64,000 nt of DNA from Paucibacter sp. TC2R-5 (GCF_025717605.1 NZ_JAJIRQ010000006.1:192015-256014), one strand, 5' to 3'. Positions 1-7,203 are shown, numbered from the stretch's first letter. Numbers and translations are program-made. The notes: a model not told the origin generated them from the sequence alone.

Positions 1-57
1 TATGAATCCGGCTGCTGACGCGATCAGGAGAAGTCCGACGATTAACAGTGGCTGCAT
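1..57 (-). CDS. Partial integron cassette gene, N-terminal signal or membrane segment only
   Basis: An ATG at 55-57 on the minus strand opens a frame that stays open to the window edge. The 19 visible residues begin MQPLLIVGLLLIASAAG, a hydrophobic stretch typical of a signal peptide or first membrane segment. It lies just beyond attC1, where the next cassette gene should start, and has the orientation of the other cassette genes. The remainder is outside the window, so no function can be given. Confidence 0.5.
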   Translation of the reverse strand, partial: MQPLLIVGLLLIASAAGFI

Positions 58-96
58 AAAATTGGCGCGGTAGGCAAGAGCTCCGGTTTTCGTGAG

Positions 97-207
97 GCAT
101 AACGTCGAAGTTGAGCCGCGAGCGGCGGCTGGGCACGGAAGGCCCAGAATGGAATGGGGGCCTGTAGAGGCCAGCCGTTGCAAGTCGGCTCGAACGAATG
201 GTTAGGT
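97..207 (-). repeat. attC1 recombination site (type II in this array)
   Basis: Bounded by GCATAAC on the left and GTTAGGT on the right, the inverse core sites expected for attC. The inside is GC-rich and strongly self-complementary. It closely matches attC3, attC5 and attC12, which share a GGCGGCTGGGCACGGAAGG-like arm, and differs from the other attC family in the array. Confidence 0.85.
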
Positions 208-804
208 TGCACCGCATGACAGCAGAACATTTCTTTGCTTCAGATGCTCGGTGACAGTGCCCTTCGGGGCGTGAATGCGGTATTCGTAACTCATGCCTCT
301 GGCTGCCTTGTAGCTCTCAGCAGCCTGATTGACCGTTCCACACGCCTCGTTGTTCTTCTTGAGGCGCGCTTGAGCCTCTAGCAGCAGCAACAAAACTTGG
401 GTTCTCTCTGCTGGTGATGCCGCGACTGCTTGTGACGAGAGGCCCTTCTGCAAATTTGATTCTGCTTTTGCATTGAATTCGTTGATGCGGGCGGGTAGGC
501 CCTCCGAGCCACCAAGCTCAGCAACTCGCGAGGAGAAGATGCGAGATTGCTGAAATGTTGGTGACGCAATGAACTCACCGTATTCAAGCTGCACAACTGC
601 TAGGTGAACGAATTGATCAGTTGAGGCCAAGCCTTCCATCGACTCCCGCAAGAGGCGCTCTGCTGGAACCGGCCTGCCATCCTTGAACAGTTCAACCGCC
701 TGCCAATATTTCTTCCAGGGGTCGCTGGTTTCAGGCACGAGAGCGGCTGAACAACCGGCCAAGACCGCGACAAAGACGAGTACGGCATATATGCGCTTAA
801 GCAT
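202..804 (-). CDS. Cassette-encoded lipoprotein of unknown function
   Basis: This 200-residue protein begins MLKRIYAVLVFVAVLAGCSA, a lipoprotein signal peptide with lipobox LAGC, so it should be membrane-anchored on the periplasmic side. The mature part is helical and rich in Ala, Leu and Glu, perhaps TPR-like, but no family is recognised. The ATG at 804 is preferred because a GGAAA ribosome site lies just upstream; a longer open frame continues into attC2 and is an artefact. Its TAA stop is supplied by the core site of attC1. It is a single-gene cassette on the minus strand, reading away from attI. Confidence 0.7.
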   Translation of the reverse strand: MLKRIYAVLVFVAVLAGCSAALVPETSDPWKKYWQAVELFKDGRPVPAERLLRESMEGLASTDQFVHLAVVQLEYGEFIASPTFQQSRIFSSRVAELGGSEGLPARINEFNAKAESNLQKGLSSQAVAASPAERTQVLLLLLEAQARLKKNNEACGTVNQAAESYKAARGMSYEYRIHAPKGTVTEHLKQRNVLLSCGAT

Positions 805-818
805 TTTCTTTTCCTGCA

Positions 819-929
819 ACCTAACGTTCGAGCTGAGGGGCCGCAGCCAGTTGGCCGCGCGGAGCTGAAAATATACAGGCAGCGTAGCGCGGCCAGCTGG
901 CGGAGGTCCGCTCGAGCGACTGGTTAGCC
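819..929 (-). repeat. attC2 recombination site (type I in this array)
   Basis: Bounded by ACCTAAC and GTTAGCC. The inner arms CCAGTTGGCCGCGC and GCGCGGCCAGCTGG pair to form the folded-strand hairpin used by integron integrase. This is the commoner attC type here, shared with attC4, 6, 7, 9, 10 and 11. Confidence 0.88.
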
Positions 930-1396
930 GGCTCGAATACGTGACGCTCGCCGTCAATCAGAATGAAATCCGGTATGCCGGCTTTGAATAGAACAACGTT
1001 TCCGTGCTCAGCGCGAACGGGGAATAGCAATACTGTGGCACTGGCGATGCTAGGCGGCTCGGAAAATGAGAACCCACTAAATCGCCCCAAATATTTTCCT
1101 GCTTCGGAAAATATGAGCAACCGATTTGTAGCGCGGCCGGCAGGACCCCATACGGTGGAAAGGAAGCCGATTTGCAAATGTGAACTGTCTTCCGTTGAGA
1201 TGGTTCCGACGCGTGTGAATTGTTCTTTTGAGAATCCATCTTCCCAAGATCCTGCGGCAGCAGCGCGAGCCTCTCGATAAAGTAGCTCGGCTTTGGCTCC
1301 ACCAGTAACCATTCGCTCGCCGACTATGCCCGCATGCGTGCCTCGGGCAAAGAGCAGCAGAAGAAGCGCGGCAATCATTGTGGCGAATGCTTGCAT
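821..1396 (-). CDS. Cassette-encoded secreted protein whose C-terminus runs into attC
   Basis: The open frame encodes 191 residues starting MQAFATMIAALLLLLFARG, a signal peptide likely cleaved near THAG. The body has no recognised motif and is probably periplasmic. The frame has no stop before attC2, so its last 35 or so residues are encoded by the attC and end at a TAG in the attC core. This gives the protein a recombination-site-encoded Arg/Ala/Ser-rich tail, unless the sequence has lost its original stop. No strong ribosome site precedes the ATG; the internal Met at 1378 is an alternative start. Confidence 0.6.
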   Translation of the reverse strand: MQAFATMIAALLLLLFARGTHAGIVGERMVTGGAKAELLYREARAAAAGSWEDGFSKEQFTRVGTISTEDSSHLQIGFLSTVWGPAGRATNRLLIFSEAGKYLGRFSGFSFSEPPSIASATVLLFPVRAEHGNVVLFKAGIPDFILIDGERHVFEPANQSLERTSASWPRYAACIFSAPRGQLAAAPQLER

Positions 1397-1403
1397 TGGA
1401 GAC

Positions 1404-1514
1404 GGCTAACGTCAAAGCTGAGCTGCGAGCAGCGGATGGGCACGGAAGGCCAAGAATGAAATGGGGGCCTGGAGTGACAAGCCGTTGCGAGTCAGCTCGA
1501 GCGCAGGGTTGGGC
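1404..1514 (-). repeat. attC3 recombination site (type II)
   Basis: Bounded by GGCTAAC and GTTGGGC. Internally it matches attC1, attC5 and attC12. The GTTGGGC end still fits the GTTRRRY core consensus, although most sites here use GTTAGGC. Confidence 0.85.
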
Positions 1515-1515
1515 G

Positions 1516-1962
1516 TCATCGCGGCGTGGCTATGAATTTGACTTGGCAGGTGTACCCGCCACGTTCGGACTCCAGGTTCTCGGAGACGAATATGTGATAT
1601 CGACCGGAAGTGGTGAACACAAGTTCGTCCATCCTGGATTCTCCCGTCCAAGGAGTCGCGCTGAGCAAGGAAGGGATTTGAGCCGACTTAGCCCGGCCAA
1701 ACTCTGCTGTTGTCATGAGTTGATACACATCTCCTGGCGGCGAACCGACAACAAGCATATATGTGGTTCGATCTGACTCGCGTCCGATCGAGAGTTCCTG
1801 TCCGTGGCCAGGGCCGAGCGAAAGACGAAGGGTTTCCCCCGCATGAAGCGTCTGAGGTGAACACGAAAGAACCCGAGGGTCGTGCTTCCAGCGCTCCAGC
1901 GCAACAGCCATCGGCACCGTTGCAAGGAACGTGATCGCCAATGACCATCGGAGCTTTTTCAT
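1516..1962 (-). CDS. Cassette-encoded secreted protein of unknown function
   Basis: This 148-residue protein begins MKKLRWSLAITFLATVPMAVA, a clear Sec signal peptide. The mature part contains alternating hydrophobic segments suggesting a small beta-rich periplasmic domain; the C-terminal part has SGRYHIFVSENLESE and ends in TPR. No family is recognised. The ATG at 1962 is chosen because it begins just outside attC4 and gives an immediate signal peptide; the longer frame upstream is attC translated in error. The TGA stop lies directly beside attC3. Confidence 0.68.
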   Translation of the reverse strand: MKKLRWSLAITFLATVPMAVALERWKHDPRVLSCSPQTLHAGETLRLSLGPGHGQELSIGRESDRTTYMLVVGSPPGDVYQLMTTAEFGRAKSAQIPSLLSATPWTGESRMDELVFTTSGRYHIFVSENLESERGGYTCQVKFIATPR

Positions 1963-1965
1963 GAC

Positions 1966-2076
1966 GCCCAACGTTCGAGCTGAGGGGCCGCAGCCAGATG
2001 GCCGCGCGGAGCTGAAAATATACAGGCAGCGTAGCGCGGCCAGCTGGCGGAGGTCCACTCGAGCGACCGGTTAGGC
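1966..2076 (-). repeat. attC4 recombination site (type I)
   Basis: Bounded by GCCCAAC and GTTAGGC, with paired inner arms around the GAAAATATACAGGCAGCG loop. Nearly identical to attC2, 7, 9 and 10. Confidence 0.88.
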
Positions 2077-2556
2077 CGCATTTTTCACTATCCGCATTGC
2101 CTTCGTTTCGCTGATCATTTCCCCGCGCGGCCACTGCAAATATGGAGCAAGAGTGACTTGATCGACCGGACTGAGTGCTTGACGCAATGCTGGCGCAACA
2201 GCTCGCGCCTGAGGCCATGGCGCCTGCTCAGCAATTGCGGCATAGAACTGCATAAGCTTCGGAATGTTCTCGATCGCGGGACTAGCTTCCAGTGGCGCCA
2301 AATTGCACACAAACGAGAACTGAAAGGAATTTCCTCGCTGGATCCAGCGATCTCGCTGCCAGGCATGTTCTGGGTCTTCGAAAAGCATGAGATTCATGAT
2401 GTCGACGCCCTTTGCCTCTGGTCCGCGAAGTTGCTCGCGAATGGGCTTCAGGCGACGAGAGAACCATTCCGCAAACCCCCAGTGCGAACCGGTCAAGCGA
2501 AGTTCTCGCGCCTCACCGATTGGGTGGTAGTAAATACGAACGGTCGCAATGGTCAT
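2071..2556 (-). CDS. Cassette-encoded cytoplasmic protein of unknown function
   Basis: This 161-residue protein starts MTIATVRIYYHPIGEAREL and has no signal peptide or membrane segment, unlike most of its neighbours. It is rich in Trp, Pro and charged residues (for example SHWGFAEWFSRRLKPIREQL) and looks like a folded soluble protein. The ATG at 2556 follows attC5 by a few bases. The TAA stop is created by the core site of attC4, so integration of the cassette completes the gene. No homologue is recognised. Confidence 0.68.
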   Translation of the reverse strand: MTIATVRIYYHPIGEARELRLTGSHWGFAEWFSRRLKPIREQLRGPEAKGVDIMNLMLFEDPEHAWQRDRWIQRGNSFQFSFVCNLAPLEASPAIENIPKLMQFYAAIAEQAPWPQARAVAPALRQALSPVDQVTLAPYLQWPRGEMISETKAMRIVKNAA

Positions 2557-2561
2557 GTGCG

Positions 2562-2672
2562 GCCTAACGTCGAAGTTGAGCCGCGAGCGGCGGCTGGGCG
2601 CGGAAGGCCCAGAATGAAATGAGGGCCTGTAGAGACCAGCCGTTGCGAGTCGGCTCGAACGCCAGGTTAGGC
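2562..2672 (-). repeat. attC5 recombination site (type II)
   Basis: Bounded by GCCTAAC and GTTAGGC, with the same inner sequence as attC1, attC3 and attC12. Confidence 0.87.
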
Positions 2673-2720
2673 CGCATTTTTCTGAATCGAGCCATTTGGT
2701 GGATTGAGACTTTTCATTGC

Positions 2721-3065
2721 TTACTGCATTGGCAGTTGTGGATTGCGCCGACGGAGCAAGCTGATTGCCCACGTACCGGCAACTAGAGCTGCGAACCAGA
2801 TCGCCAAGTTCGCTGCCATTGCCTTGGGCAACAGCGTGTCGACACTCAGCAGAACACCAAGAAGATCTACAGACCCAGCAGGAGAAACTCCGGGCCCGTC
2901 AACGATGAACGGAACTGGCCAGCCGCCGGTGAGAAATGAACACTCATTTTCACAGCCGACCATACCAAGTTCAGTAGCGCTGACTCGCCCTGGAACAATC
3001 GTTGAAACGAGTGTCGCAACAGTCGCGACCGCGAAGAGAAGGAACATCTTGCGGAATCGGAGCAT
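2721..3065 (-). CDS. Cassette-encoded small membrane protein
   Basis: This 114-residue protein begins MLRFRKMFLLFAVATVATLVS, an N-terminal hydrophobic segment. A second hydrophobic segment near the C-terminus (ANLAIWFAALVAGTWAISLL) is followed by basic RRRNPQ. The topology is two membrane segments with a short Cys-containing periplasmic loop (GCENECSF). A strong AAGGAA ribosome site precedes the ATG at 3065. The function is unknown. About 48 bases of non-coding cassette sequence separate the stop from attC5. Confidence 0.66.
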   Translation of the reverse strand: MLRFRKMFLLFAVATVATLVSTIVPGRVSATELGMVGCENECSFLTGGWPVPFIVDGPGVSPAGSVDLLGVLLSVDTLLPKAMAANLAIWFAALVAGTWAISLLRRRNPQLPMQ

Positions 3066-3080
3066 CTTGGATTCCTTGCG

Positions 3081-3191
3081 GCCTAACGTTCGAGCTGAGG
3101 GGCCGCAGCCAGCTGGCCGCGCGGAGCTGAAAATACAGCGCAAGCATAGCGCGGCCAGCTGGCGGAGGTCCACTCGAGCGACCGGTTATGC
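3081..3191 (-). repeat. attC6 recombination site (type I variant)
   Basis: Bounded by GCCTAAC and GTTATGC. It resembles the other type I sites, but the loop reads AATACAGCGCAAGCATAGC in place of the usual AATATACAGGCAGCGTAGC. The same loop variant occurs in attC11, and both sites belong to copies of the same ORF-poor cassette. Confidence 0.86.
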
Positions 3192-3480
3192 AGAGCCAAG
3201 ATCGAAGGCACTTCGGTGGAGGTGGCCGACAGCATACCGAAGCTGTACCCTTGCCGCGCTCGGCCGAGGCGACTGGCTGCTACTTGGCCATGCGGCCGGT
3301 TGCGAACCGAGGAAGGTAAACGGCCAGTAGAGTCTGAACCGGCAAGATCACGGTGGCCGGAGCCTGAAACCGCTGGCGCTAGCCCTGGTGCAGCTGCCGG
3401 CGAGGCGAGTTGACCCAGCAACTGGCCGCGAGCGAGCGACCAGAAAAGAACCTTCGAGCTTTGCTTAGCCTGCTGCATAA
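3186..3480 (-). other. ORF-poor integron cassette, copy A of a three-member family
   Basis: The body between attC7 and attC6 closely resembles 6102-6396 and is more distantly related to 6906-7203. A minus-strand frame of 131 codons (3083-3478) opens at an ATG that overlaps the attC7 core (GTTATG), leaving no room for a cassette-borne ribosome site. Its last third is attC6 translation. Copies A and B keep the same frame length, but copy C does not, so coding is doubtful. A structured RNA or a promoter-bearing cassette is an alternative. No function is assigned. Confidence 0.55.
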
Positions 3481-3585
3481 CGTTCGAGCTGAGGGGCCGC
3501 AGCCAGCTGGCCGCGCGGAGCTGAAAATATACAGGCAGCGTAGCGCGGCCAGCTGGCGGAGGTCCACTCGAGCGCAGGGTTAGGC
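3475..3585 (-). repeat. attC7 recombination site (type I)
   Basis: Bounded by GCATAAC and GTTAGGC, with the standard type I inner arms and loop. Confidence 0.88.
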
Positions 3586-3586
3586 T

Positions 3587-4204
3587 TCACTTTGCATACG
3601 CAGAGACAGCTTTCGACCAGTCCTCGGCGAGTGCGTAGCCACGAGCGATAGTCTCTGGGCCCGACACAAGGGACGTCACTACTAACCTGAGAATATCGTT
3701 GCCGTGAGACACATATGTCTCCATGATGAGCAGCGGGTATTTATCCGACGAGGTGCTCCAAGGTACGAGGTCCGCAAAGCCAATGTATGCGGCTTCATCA
3801 GTGAATACGCCAATTGGGGTGCGCTTCAGAACGAAGAGCGATGAAGGGATCGTACCGTGGGCTGGTGGCTCACCTGGCATCGCCTGCGCCATATCTCGTT
3901 CAGTGCGTAGTCTCGTCGATTGATCTCGGAACACTTCGCGCCGAAGTTGGCGGAAGTCGGCAAAGCGACGGCTATCGACTTTCACAGCAAGCGCCGATCC
4001 TTGAAAGACATACCTCTCAACTATGAAACAAGCCACCAAAGCTTCCGAAACTCCGGAGATGCTTGCAGCACTGCGGGAATCTTCTGCAGAGCACTGCCGA
4101 GATGCATTTAGATCTGGCTTCGGAAGTGAACTCACCTGCGCAGCGATCCCCGCAGAATATGCAGTGAAGAGCGTTGCGATAACAATTGCGGCAAGTGGAC
4201 GCAT
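3587..4204 (-). CDS. Cassette-encoded secreted protein of unknown function
   Basis: This 205-residue protein begins MRPLAAIVIATLFTAYSAGIAAQ, a signal peptide with a likely cleavage after AAQ. The mature protein has isolated Cys residues (RQCSAED and ALVACF) that could pair in the periplasm, and hydrophobic beta-like segments such as AYIGFADLVPWS and YPLLIMETYVS. It resembles hypothetical periplasmic proteins, but no family is recognised. It is the longest clear cassette gene in the array. The ATG lies just outside attC8, and the TGA stop is immediately beside attC7. Confidence 0.68.
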   Translation of the reverse strand: MRPLAAIVIATLFTAYSAGIAAQVSSLPKPDLNASRQCSAEDSRSAASISGVSEALVACFIVERYVFQGSALAVKVDSRRFADFRQLRREVFRDQSTRLRTERDMAQAMPGEPPAHGTIPSSLFVLKRTPIGVFTDEAAYIGFADLVPWSTSSDKYPLLIMETYVSHGNDILRLVVTSLVSGPETIARGYALAEDWSKAVSAYAK

Positions 4205-4220
4205 GAGTAAACTCTGTGAA

Positions 4221-4343
4221 GCCTAACTTAGAGTTGAGCGGCCCTGCCGCCAGCGTGGGGTTCAGTGGGGCCAGGATATCCCGAGCTACGAAGGAGTACG
4301 CCTGACAATGGCGGTAGGGTCCGACTCGAACGTTTGGTTAGGC
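4221..4343 (-). repeat. attC8 recombination site, divergent long form
   Basis: Bounded by GCCTAAC and GTTAGGC, but about 123 bp long, with inner sequence unrelated to both main attC types. The GAGTTGAGCGGCCCTGCCGCCAGCG arm and the far arm near TGGCGGTAGGGTCCGACTC can pair. It belongs to the secreted-protein cassette whose gene... lies on the far side of the flavodoxin cassette, and was probably acquired from a different array. Confidence 0.75.
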
Positions 4344-4372
4344 TGCACGTGGACGAACAACCATGTTGAAGG

Positions 4373-4939
4373 CTATTCATGGGCCGACGCCAACCGTTTT
4401 GCTATTTGTGCCACTCGTTTGCCGAGGTAACGAGCCGTGACGAGATCAATCTCAGATAACTGGCCATCAGCGCTTTGGGCGGTTACCCCCATTTGAGTGC
4501 CCAGCCTGTTGCGGCCGAGTGAATCGTAGCCACCAGGAATATCGAGGCCGCACCAAATCATGCCGTGTTGAGCTGCAAGCACTGAAAAGTAGATCAATGT
4601 ATTGCACTGATCGCCATTCAGGTTTGAGCCGATCGTGAAACCAGCGGCAACCTTATCCGCCCACTTTCTGTCGCTCCAACGATCACCGGAAGCATCTGCG
4701 AAGGCTTTGAATTGCGCTGATGGCCCACCCATAAATGTAGGGCTGCCAAAAATGATTGCATCGGCCTGGTCCAATTTGGCCCAGATGGTTTCGTTTTGGA
4801 ATCGACCAGAAATGATCTCTTCCCCTGTAATTCCATAGACCGAGGTAGAACCTACTTCGGATGCTCCTTCACCTATGGCCTCTGCCAATTTGGCAGTTGT
4901 CCCAGTTGCAGAGTGGTAGACGATGAATACTGATGTCAT
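4373..4939 (-). CDS. Flavodoxin/WrbA-like flavoprotein carried on an integron cassette
   Basis: This 188-residue protein begins MTSVFIVYHSATGTTAKLA. The SATGTTAKL segment matches the phosphate-binding loop that grips FMN in flavodoxins and WrbA-type NAD(P)H:quinone oxidoreductases. A second flavin-contact segment, IIFGSPTFMGG, is at about residues 62-72 and is typical of the WrbA/flavodoxin_2 fold. It is likely a cytoplasmic FMN-dependent reductase of quinones or nitro compounds, giving oxidative or xenobiotic tolerance; the substrate is not shown. It is the only cassette product with a recognised family. The start at 4939 gives the family's usual N-terminal beta strand. Confidence 0.82.
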   Translation of the reverse strand: MTSVFIVYHSATGTTAKLAEAIGEGASEVGSTSVYGITGEEIISGRFQNETIWAKLDQADAIIFGSPTFMGGPSAQFKAFADASGDRWSDRKWADKVAAGFTIGSNLNGDQCNTLIYFSVLAAQHGMIWCGLDIPGGYDSLGRNRLGTQMGVTAQSADGQLSEIDLVTARYLGKRVAQIAKRLASAHE

Positions 4940-4986
4940 CAGGGTTGGCCCTTGGAAAAACGGAATTTCAGTATCTCCCGAGTGCA

Positions 4987-5097
4987 GCCTAACGTTCGAG
5001 CTGAGGGGCCGCAGCCAGATGGCCGCGCGGAGCTGAAAATATACAGGCAGCGTAGCGCGGCCAGCTGGCGGAGGTCCACTCGAGCGACCGGTTAGAG
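4987..5097 (-). repeat. attC9 recombination site (type I)
   Basis: Bounded by GCCTAAC and GTTAGAG, with standard type I arms. The right core is the slightly non-consensus GTTAGAG(C) also seen in attC10. Confidence 0.85.
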
Positions 5098-5514
5098 CGC
5101 ATTCTCACCCCCAGCCGACCTTGTGAAAAGCCAATAAAACAATCCGGCCGCAGCTCCGGTGCCAAGGTAGTTGAGTGAGTCAAATGGCCCTGCGACCGCC
5201 CATCGAGGTGACGAGAATGGCTGAGCCAACAGATACCAAATGGGCGTTGCAACAATGAGCCCACAAAGCACGAAATGCCACAAACGCTTCAGTCCGGCTC
5301 GTTGACAGATCCAATGCAGAGGCGGCCCCGCAATCAAGGATGTAGCTATAGCTATCGGCACGGCTACCAGCCAGACGTACCCAACACCACACCATGTAGC
5401 CGTCCCGGAAAGCAGGCCAACGCCACAGGTGATTGTCGTAGCACTCATGGTTCCGAACGCGCCAGCGATTGCGGCAAGAAGAGCGATCCGGATTGCGCGC
5501 TTCGCAAGGCTCAT
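5092..5514 (-). CDS. Cassette-encoded integral membrane protein
   Basis: This 140-residue protein starts MSLAKRAIRIALLAAIAGAF and has about four hydrophobic segments: residues 8-30, 38-60, 72-92 and 108-130. It ends in a short polar tail, RSAGGENAL. It is an inner-membrane protein of unknown role. The ATG at 5514 is chosen because the frame upstream is attC10. The TAA stop is formed by the core site of attC9. Confidence 0.66.
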   Translation of the reverse strand: MSLAKRAIRIALLAAIAGAFGTMSATTITCGVGLLSGTATWCGVGYVWLVAVPIAIATSLIAGPPLHWICQRAGLKRLWHFVLCGLIVATPIWYLLAQPFSSPRWAVAGPFDSLNYLGTGAAAGLFYWLFTRSAGGENAL

Positions 5515-5519
5515 ATGCG

Positions 5520-5630
5520 CTCTAACGTCCGAGCTGAGGGGCCGCAGCCAGCTGGCCGCGCGGAGCTGAAAATATACAGGCAGCGTAGCGCGGCCAGCTG
5601 GCGGAGGTCCACTCGAGCGACCGGTTAGAG
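5520..5630 (-). repeat. attC10 recombination site (type I)
   Basis: Bounded by CTCTAAC and GTTAGAG. The arms and loop are nearly identical to attC9. Confidence 0.86.
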
Positions 5631-5699
5631 CGCTTTTGGTTGCAAGCAGAACACTGGGTAAAACTTTCTGCTCGCGGTCTGGCTGCGAAAGGGTTGAAA

Positions 5700-5981
5700 T
5701 CACTCATGGTGCAGAAAGAACGTATCCCTCGAAGAACTTCGGCAATTGAGGTCGGATTCTGTTTGAAGCAGACGCGCCACCCTCGACGGATCAAAGGCCA
5801 AAGAGTCTTGTCCCTTCACGCCGATGATTCGATTGGGATACAAGATAAGCACGTTTGGAATCTGCGCTCCATTAGAAAGCTCAACCGTCACGTAGGCGGC
5901 ATCCTGCTTGAATTCAACAAACGGGCCATCGCGCTCAACCAAATGAAGCGGCAGGTGCCACAAGCTTGGGGACGATGCCAT
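5700..5981 (-). CDS. Small cassette-encoded protein of unknown function
   Basis: This 93-residue protein starts MASSPSLWHLPLHLVERDG. It has no signal peptide and looks like a small soluble beta-rich domain, with alternating hydrophobic residues in AAYVTVELSNGAQIPNVLIL. About 70 bases of non-coding cassette separate its stop from attC10. The start at 5981 lies just outside attC11; the longer frame is attC translation. No family is recognised, and the gene is called mainly from its position and composition. Confidence 0.55.
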   Translation of the reverse strand: MASSPSLWHLPLHLVERDGPFVEFKQDAAYVTVELSNGAQIPNVLILYPNRIIGVKGQDSLAFDPSRVARLLQTESDLNCRSSSRDTFFLHHE

Positions 5982-5996
5982 GACGGTATTGGTGCG

Positions 5997-6107
5997 CTCT
6001 AACGTTCGAGCTGAGGGGCCGCAGCCAGCTGGCCGCGCGGAGCTGAAAATACAGAGCAAGCATAGCGCGGCCAGCTGGCGGAGGTCCACTCGAGCGACCG
6101 GTTATGC
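5997..6107 (-). repeat. attC11 recombination site (type I variant)
   Basis: Bounded by CTCTAAC and GTTATGC. It has the AATACAGAGCAAGCATAGC loop variant shared with attC6, and like attC6 is attached to a copy of the ORF-poor cassette family. Confidence 0.86.
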
Positions 6108-6396
6108 AGAGCCAAGATCGAAGGCACTGCGGTGGAGGTGGCCGACAGCACATCGAGGGCACACCCACGCTGCAAGTGGCTTTGGCGACTGGCTGCCGCT
6201 TTGCCATGCGGCCGGCTGCGAACCGAGGAAGGCAAACGGCCAGCAGAGCCTGAACAGGCAAGATCACGGTGGCCTGAGCCTGAGACCGCTGGCGCTCGGC
6301 CTGGTGCTGCTGGCGACGAGGCGAGTTGACCCGGCAACTGGCCGCGAGCGAGCGACCAAGAAAGAAGCTTCGAGCTTTGCTTAGCCTGCTGCATAA
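6102..6396 (-). other. ORF-poor integron cassette, copy B of a three-member family
   Basis: Highly similar to 3186-3480, with substitutions but no obvious length change. The minus-strand frame (5999-6394, 131 codons) again starts at the ATG formed by the neighbouring attC core and ends in attC11. Conserved blocks include CATGCGGCCGG, GCGAACCGAGGAA and CTTCGAGCTTTGCTTAGCCT. The conservation points to function or recent duplication, but a protein product is not established. Confidence 0.55.
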
Positions 6397-6501
6397 CGTC
6401 TAAGTTGAGCTGCGAGCGGCGGCTGGGCACGGAGGGCCCAGAATGAAATGGGGGCCTGGAGTGACCAGCCGTTGCGAGTCGGCTCGAACGCAAGGTTAGG
6501 C
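6391..6501 (-). repeat. attC12 recombination site (type II)
   Basis: Bounded by GCATAAC and GTTAGGC. The inner sequence matches attC1, attC3 and attC5. Confidence 0.86.
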
Positions 6502-6849
6502 ATTGCGTTTGACTTCCAGTGAAACCGTTGCATGGCAGTGCGGGCAGTCTACTTGCTTGAAGCGCAATGCCCTCATAGGGAAAAACTGTTCTTTGCCGCT
6601 CTTCCAGTTTGGTCCAGTAGAGGACTCGACTGTGAAGCCAATACGCTTGTGGCAGTATGGGCATCTCAGAGGCAATCGGGCCAAAATTGCGCACACCCAT
6701 AGCGAGAGGCAGGCACCCAGCCCTAATGCGATCTGCGGCCTAGATTCAGAAAAGACAAGCAGAAACAGCCAAACGACGAACGCCCAGCTCGCAAGAGCAC
6801 TCAAAAGCGCCGCAAGCTGTGCAAGTCTAGGCCGCAACAATGTCTTCAC
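6496..6849 (-). CDS. Cassette-encoded membrane protein with a C-terminal zinc ribbon
   Basis: This 117-residue protein has two hydrophobic segments (about residues 12-34 and 38-58) followed by a soluble domain with two Cys pairs, CPYC at about 64-67 and CPHC at about 102-105. The paired CPxC motifs are 35 residues apart and probably form a zinc ribbon on the cytoplasmic face. The role is unknown; membrane zinc ribbons often act in protein or nucleic-acid binding. The TAA stop comes from the attC12 core. It is the second cassette from attI. Confidence 0.7.
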   Translation of the reverse strand: MKTLLRPRLAQLAALLSALASWAFVVWLFLLVFSESRPQIALGLGACLSLWVCAILARLPLRCPYCHKRIGFTVESSTGPNWKSGKEQFFPMRALRFKQVDCPHCHATVSLEVKRNA

Positions 6850-6853
6850 GAAT

Positions 6854-6911
6854 GCCTAACGTTGAAGGTAAGCGGCCGCCGAAGGCGGTCCGCTTGAGCG
6901 ACCGGTTGTGC
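6854..6911 (-). repeat. attC13 recombination site, short form
   Basis: Bounded by GCCTAAC and GTTGTGC and only 58 bp long. A compact stem is formed by GCGGCCGCCGAAGGCGGTCCGC. It is unlike both main attC types and similar in size to short attC sites of mobile integrons. Confidence 0.8.
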
Positions 6912-7203
6912 AGAGCCGACTCGAAGGCACTGCGGTGGAATTGGCCGAGAGCATACCGGAGCTGCCACACGCCGCACACGACAAGACAGAGGCGACAGGC
7001 TGTTTCGTTACCATGCGGCCGGCCGCGAACCGAGGAAAGCGAAAGACCAATGGACCTGAACCGGCAAGATCGCGACGGCCGGAAGCTGAAGCTGCAGGTG
7101 GCCAGCCCGAACCGCCAGAAAGATTCGCCCGTTGCCCAGCGCGATCTCCGCGACCGCGCGATCTGAAACCCAGCTTCGAGCTTTGCTTAGCCTGCGGCAC
7201 AAC
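6906..7203 (-). other. ORF-poor integron cassette, copy C, in first position beside attI
   Basis: A diverged relative of 3186-3480 and 6102-6396. It keeps the ends (CAGAGCC and CTTCGAGCTTTGCTTAGCCTG) and the CATGCGGCCGG and GCGAACCGAGGAA blocks, but has insertions and deletions that break the reading frame shared by copies A and B. The start of that frame is GTG here. Being the first cassette, it sits nearest any cassette promoter. Confidence 0.55.

Noticed and set aside
3083..3478. A 131-codon protein gene in the ORF-poor cassette
   Set aside because: The start codon is formed by the attC core with no cassette ribosome site, the last third is attC, and the frame is not kept in the third copy. 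Listed as a cassette, not as a CDS.
97..7203. CRISPR array
   Set aside because: The repeated units are about 110 bp, have attC core sites and internal arms, and are separated by gene-length segments, not by short spacers.
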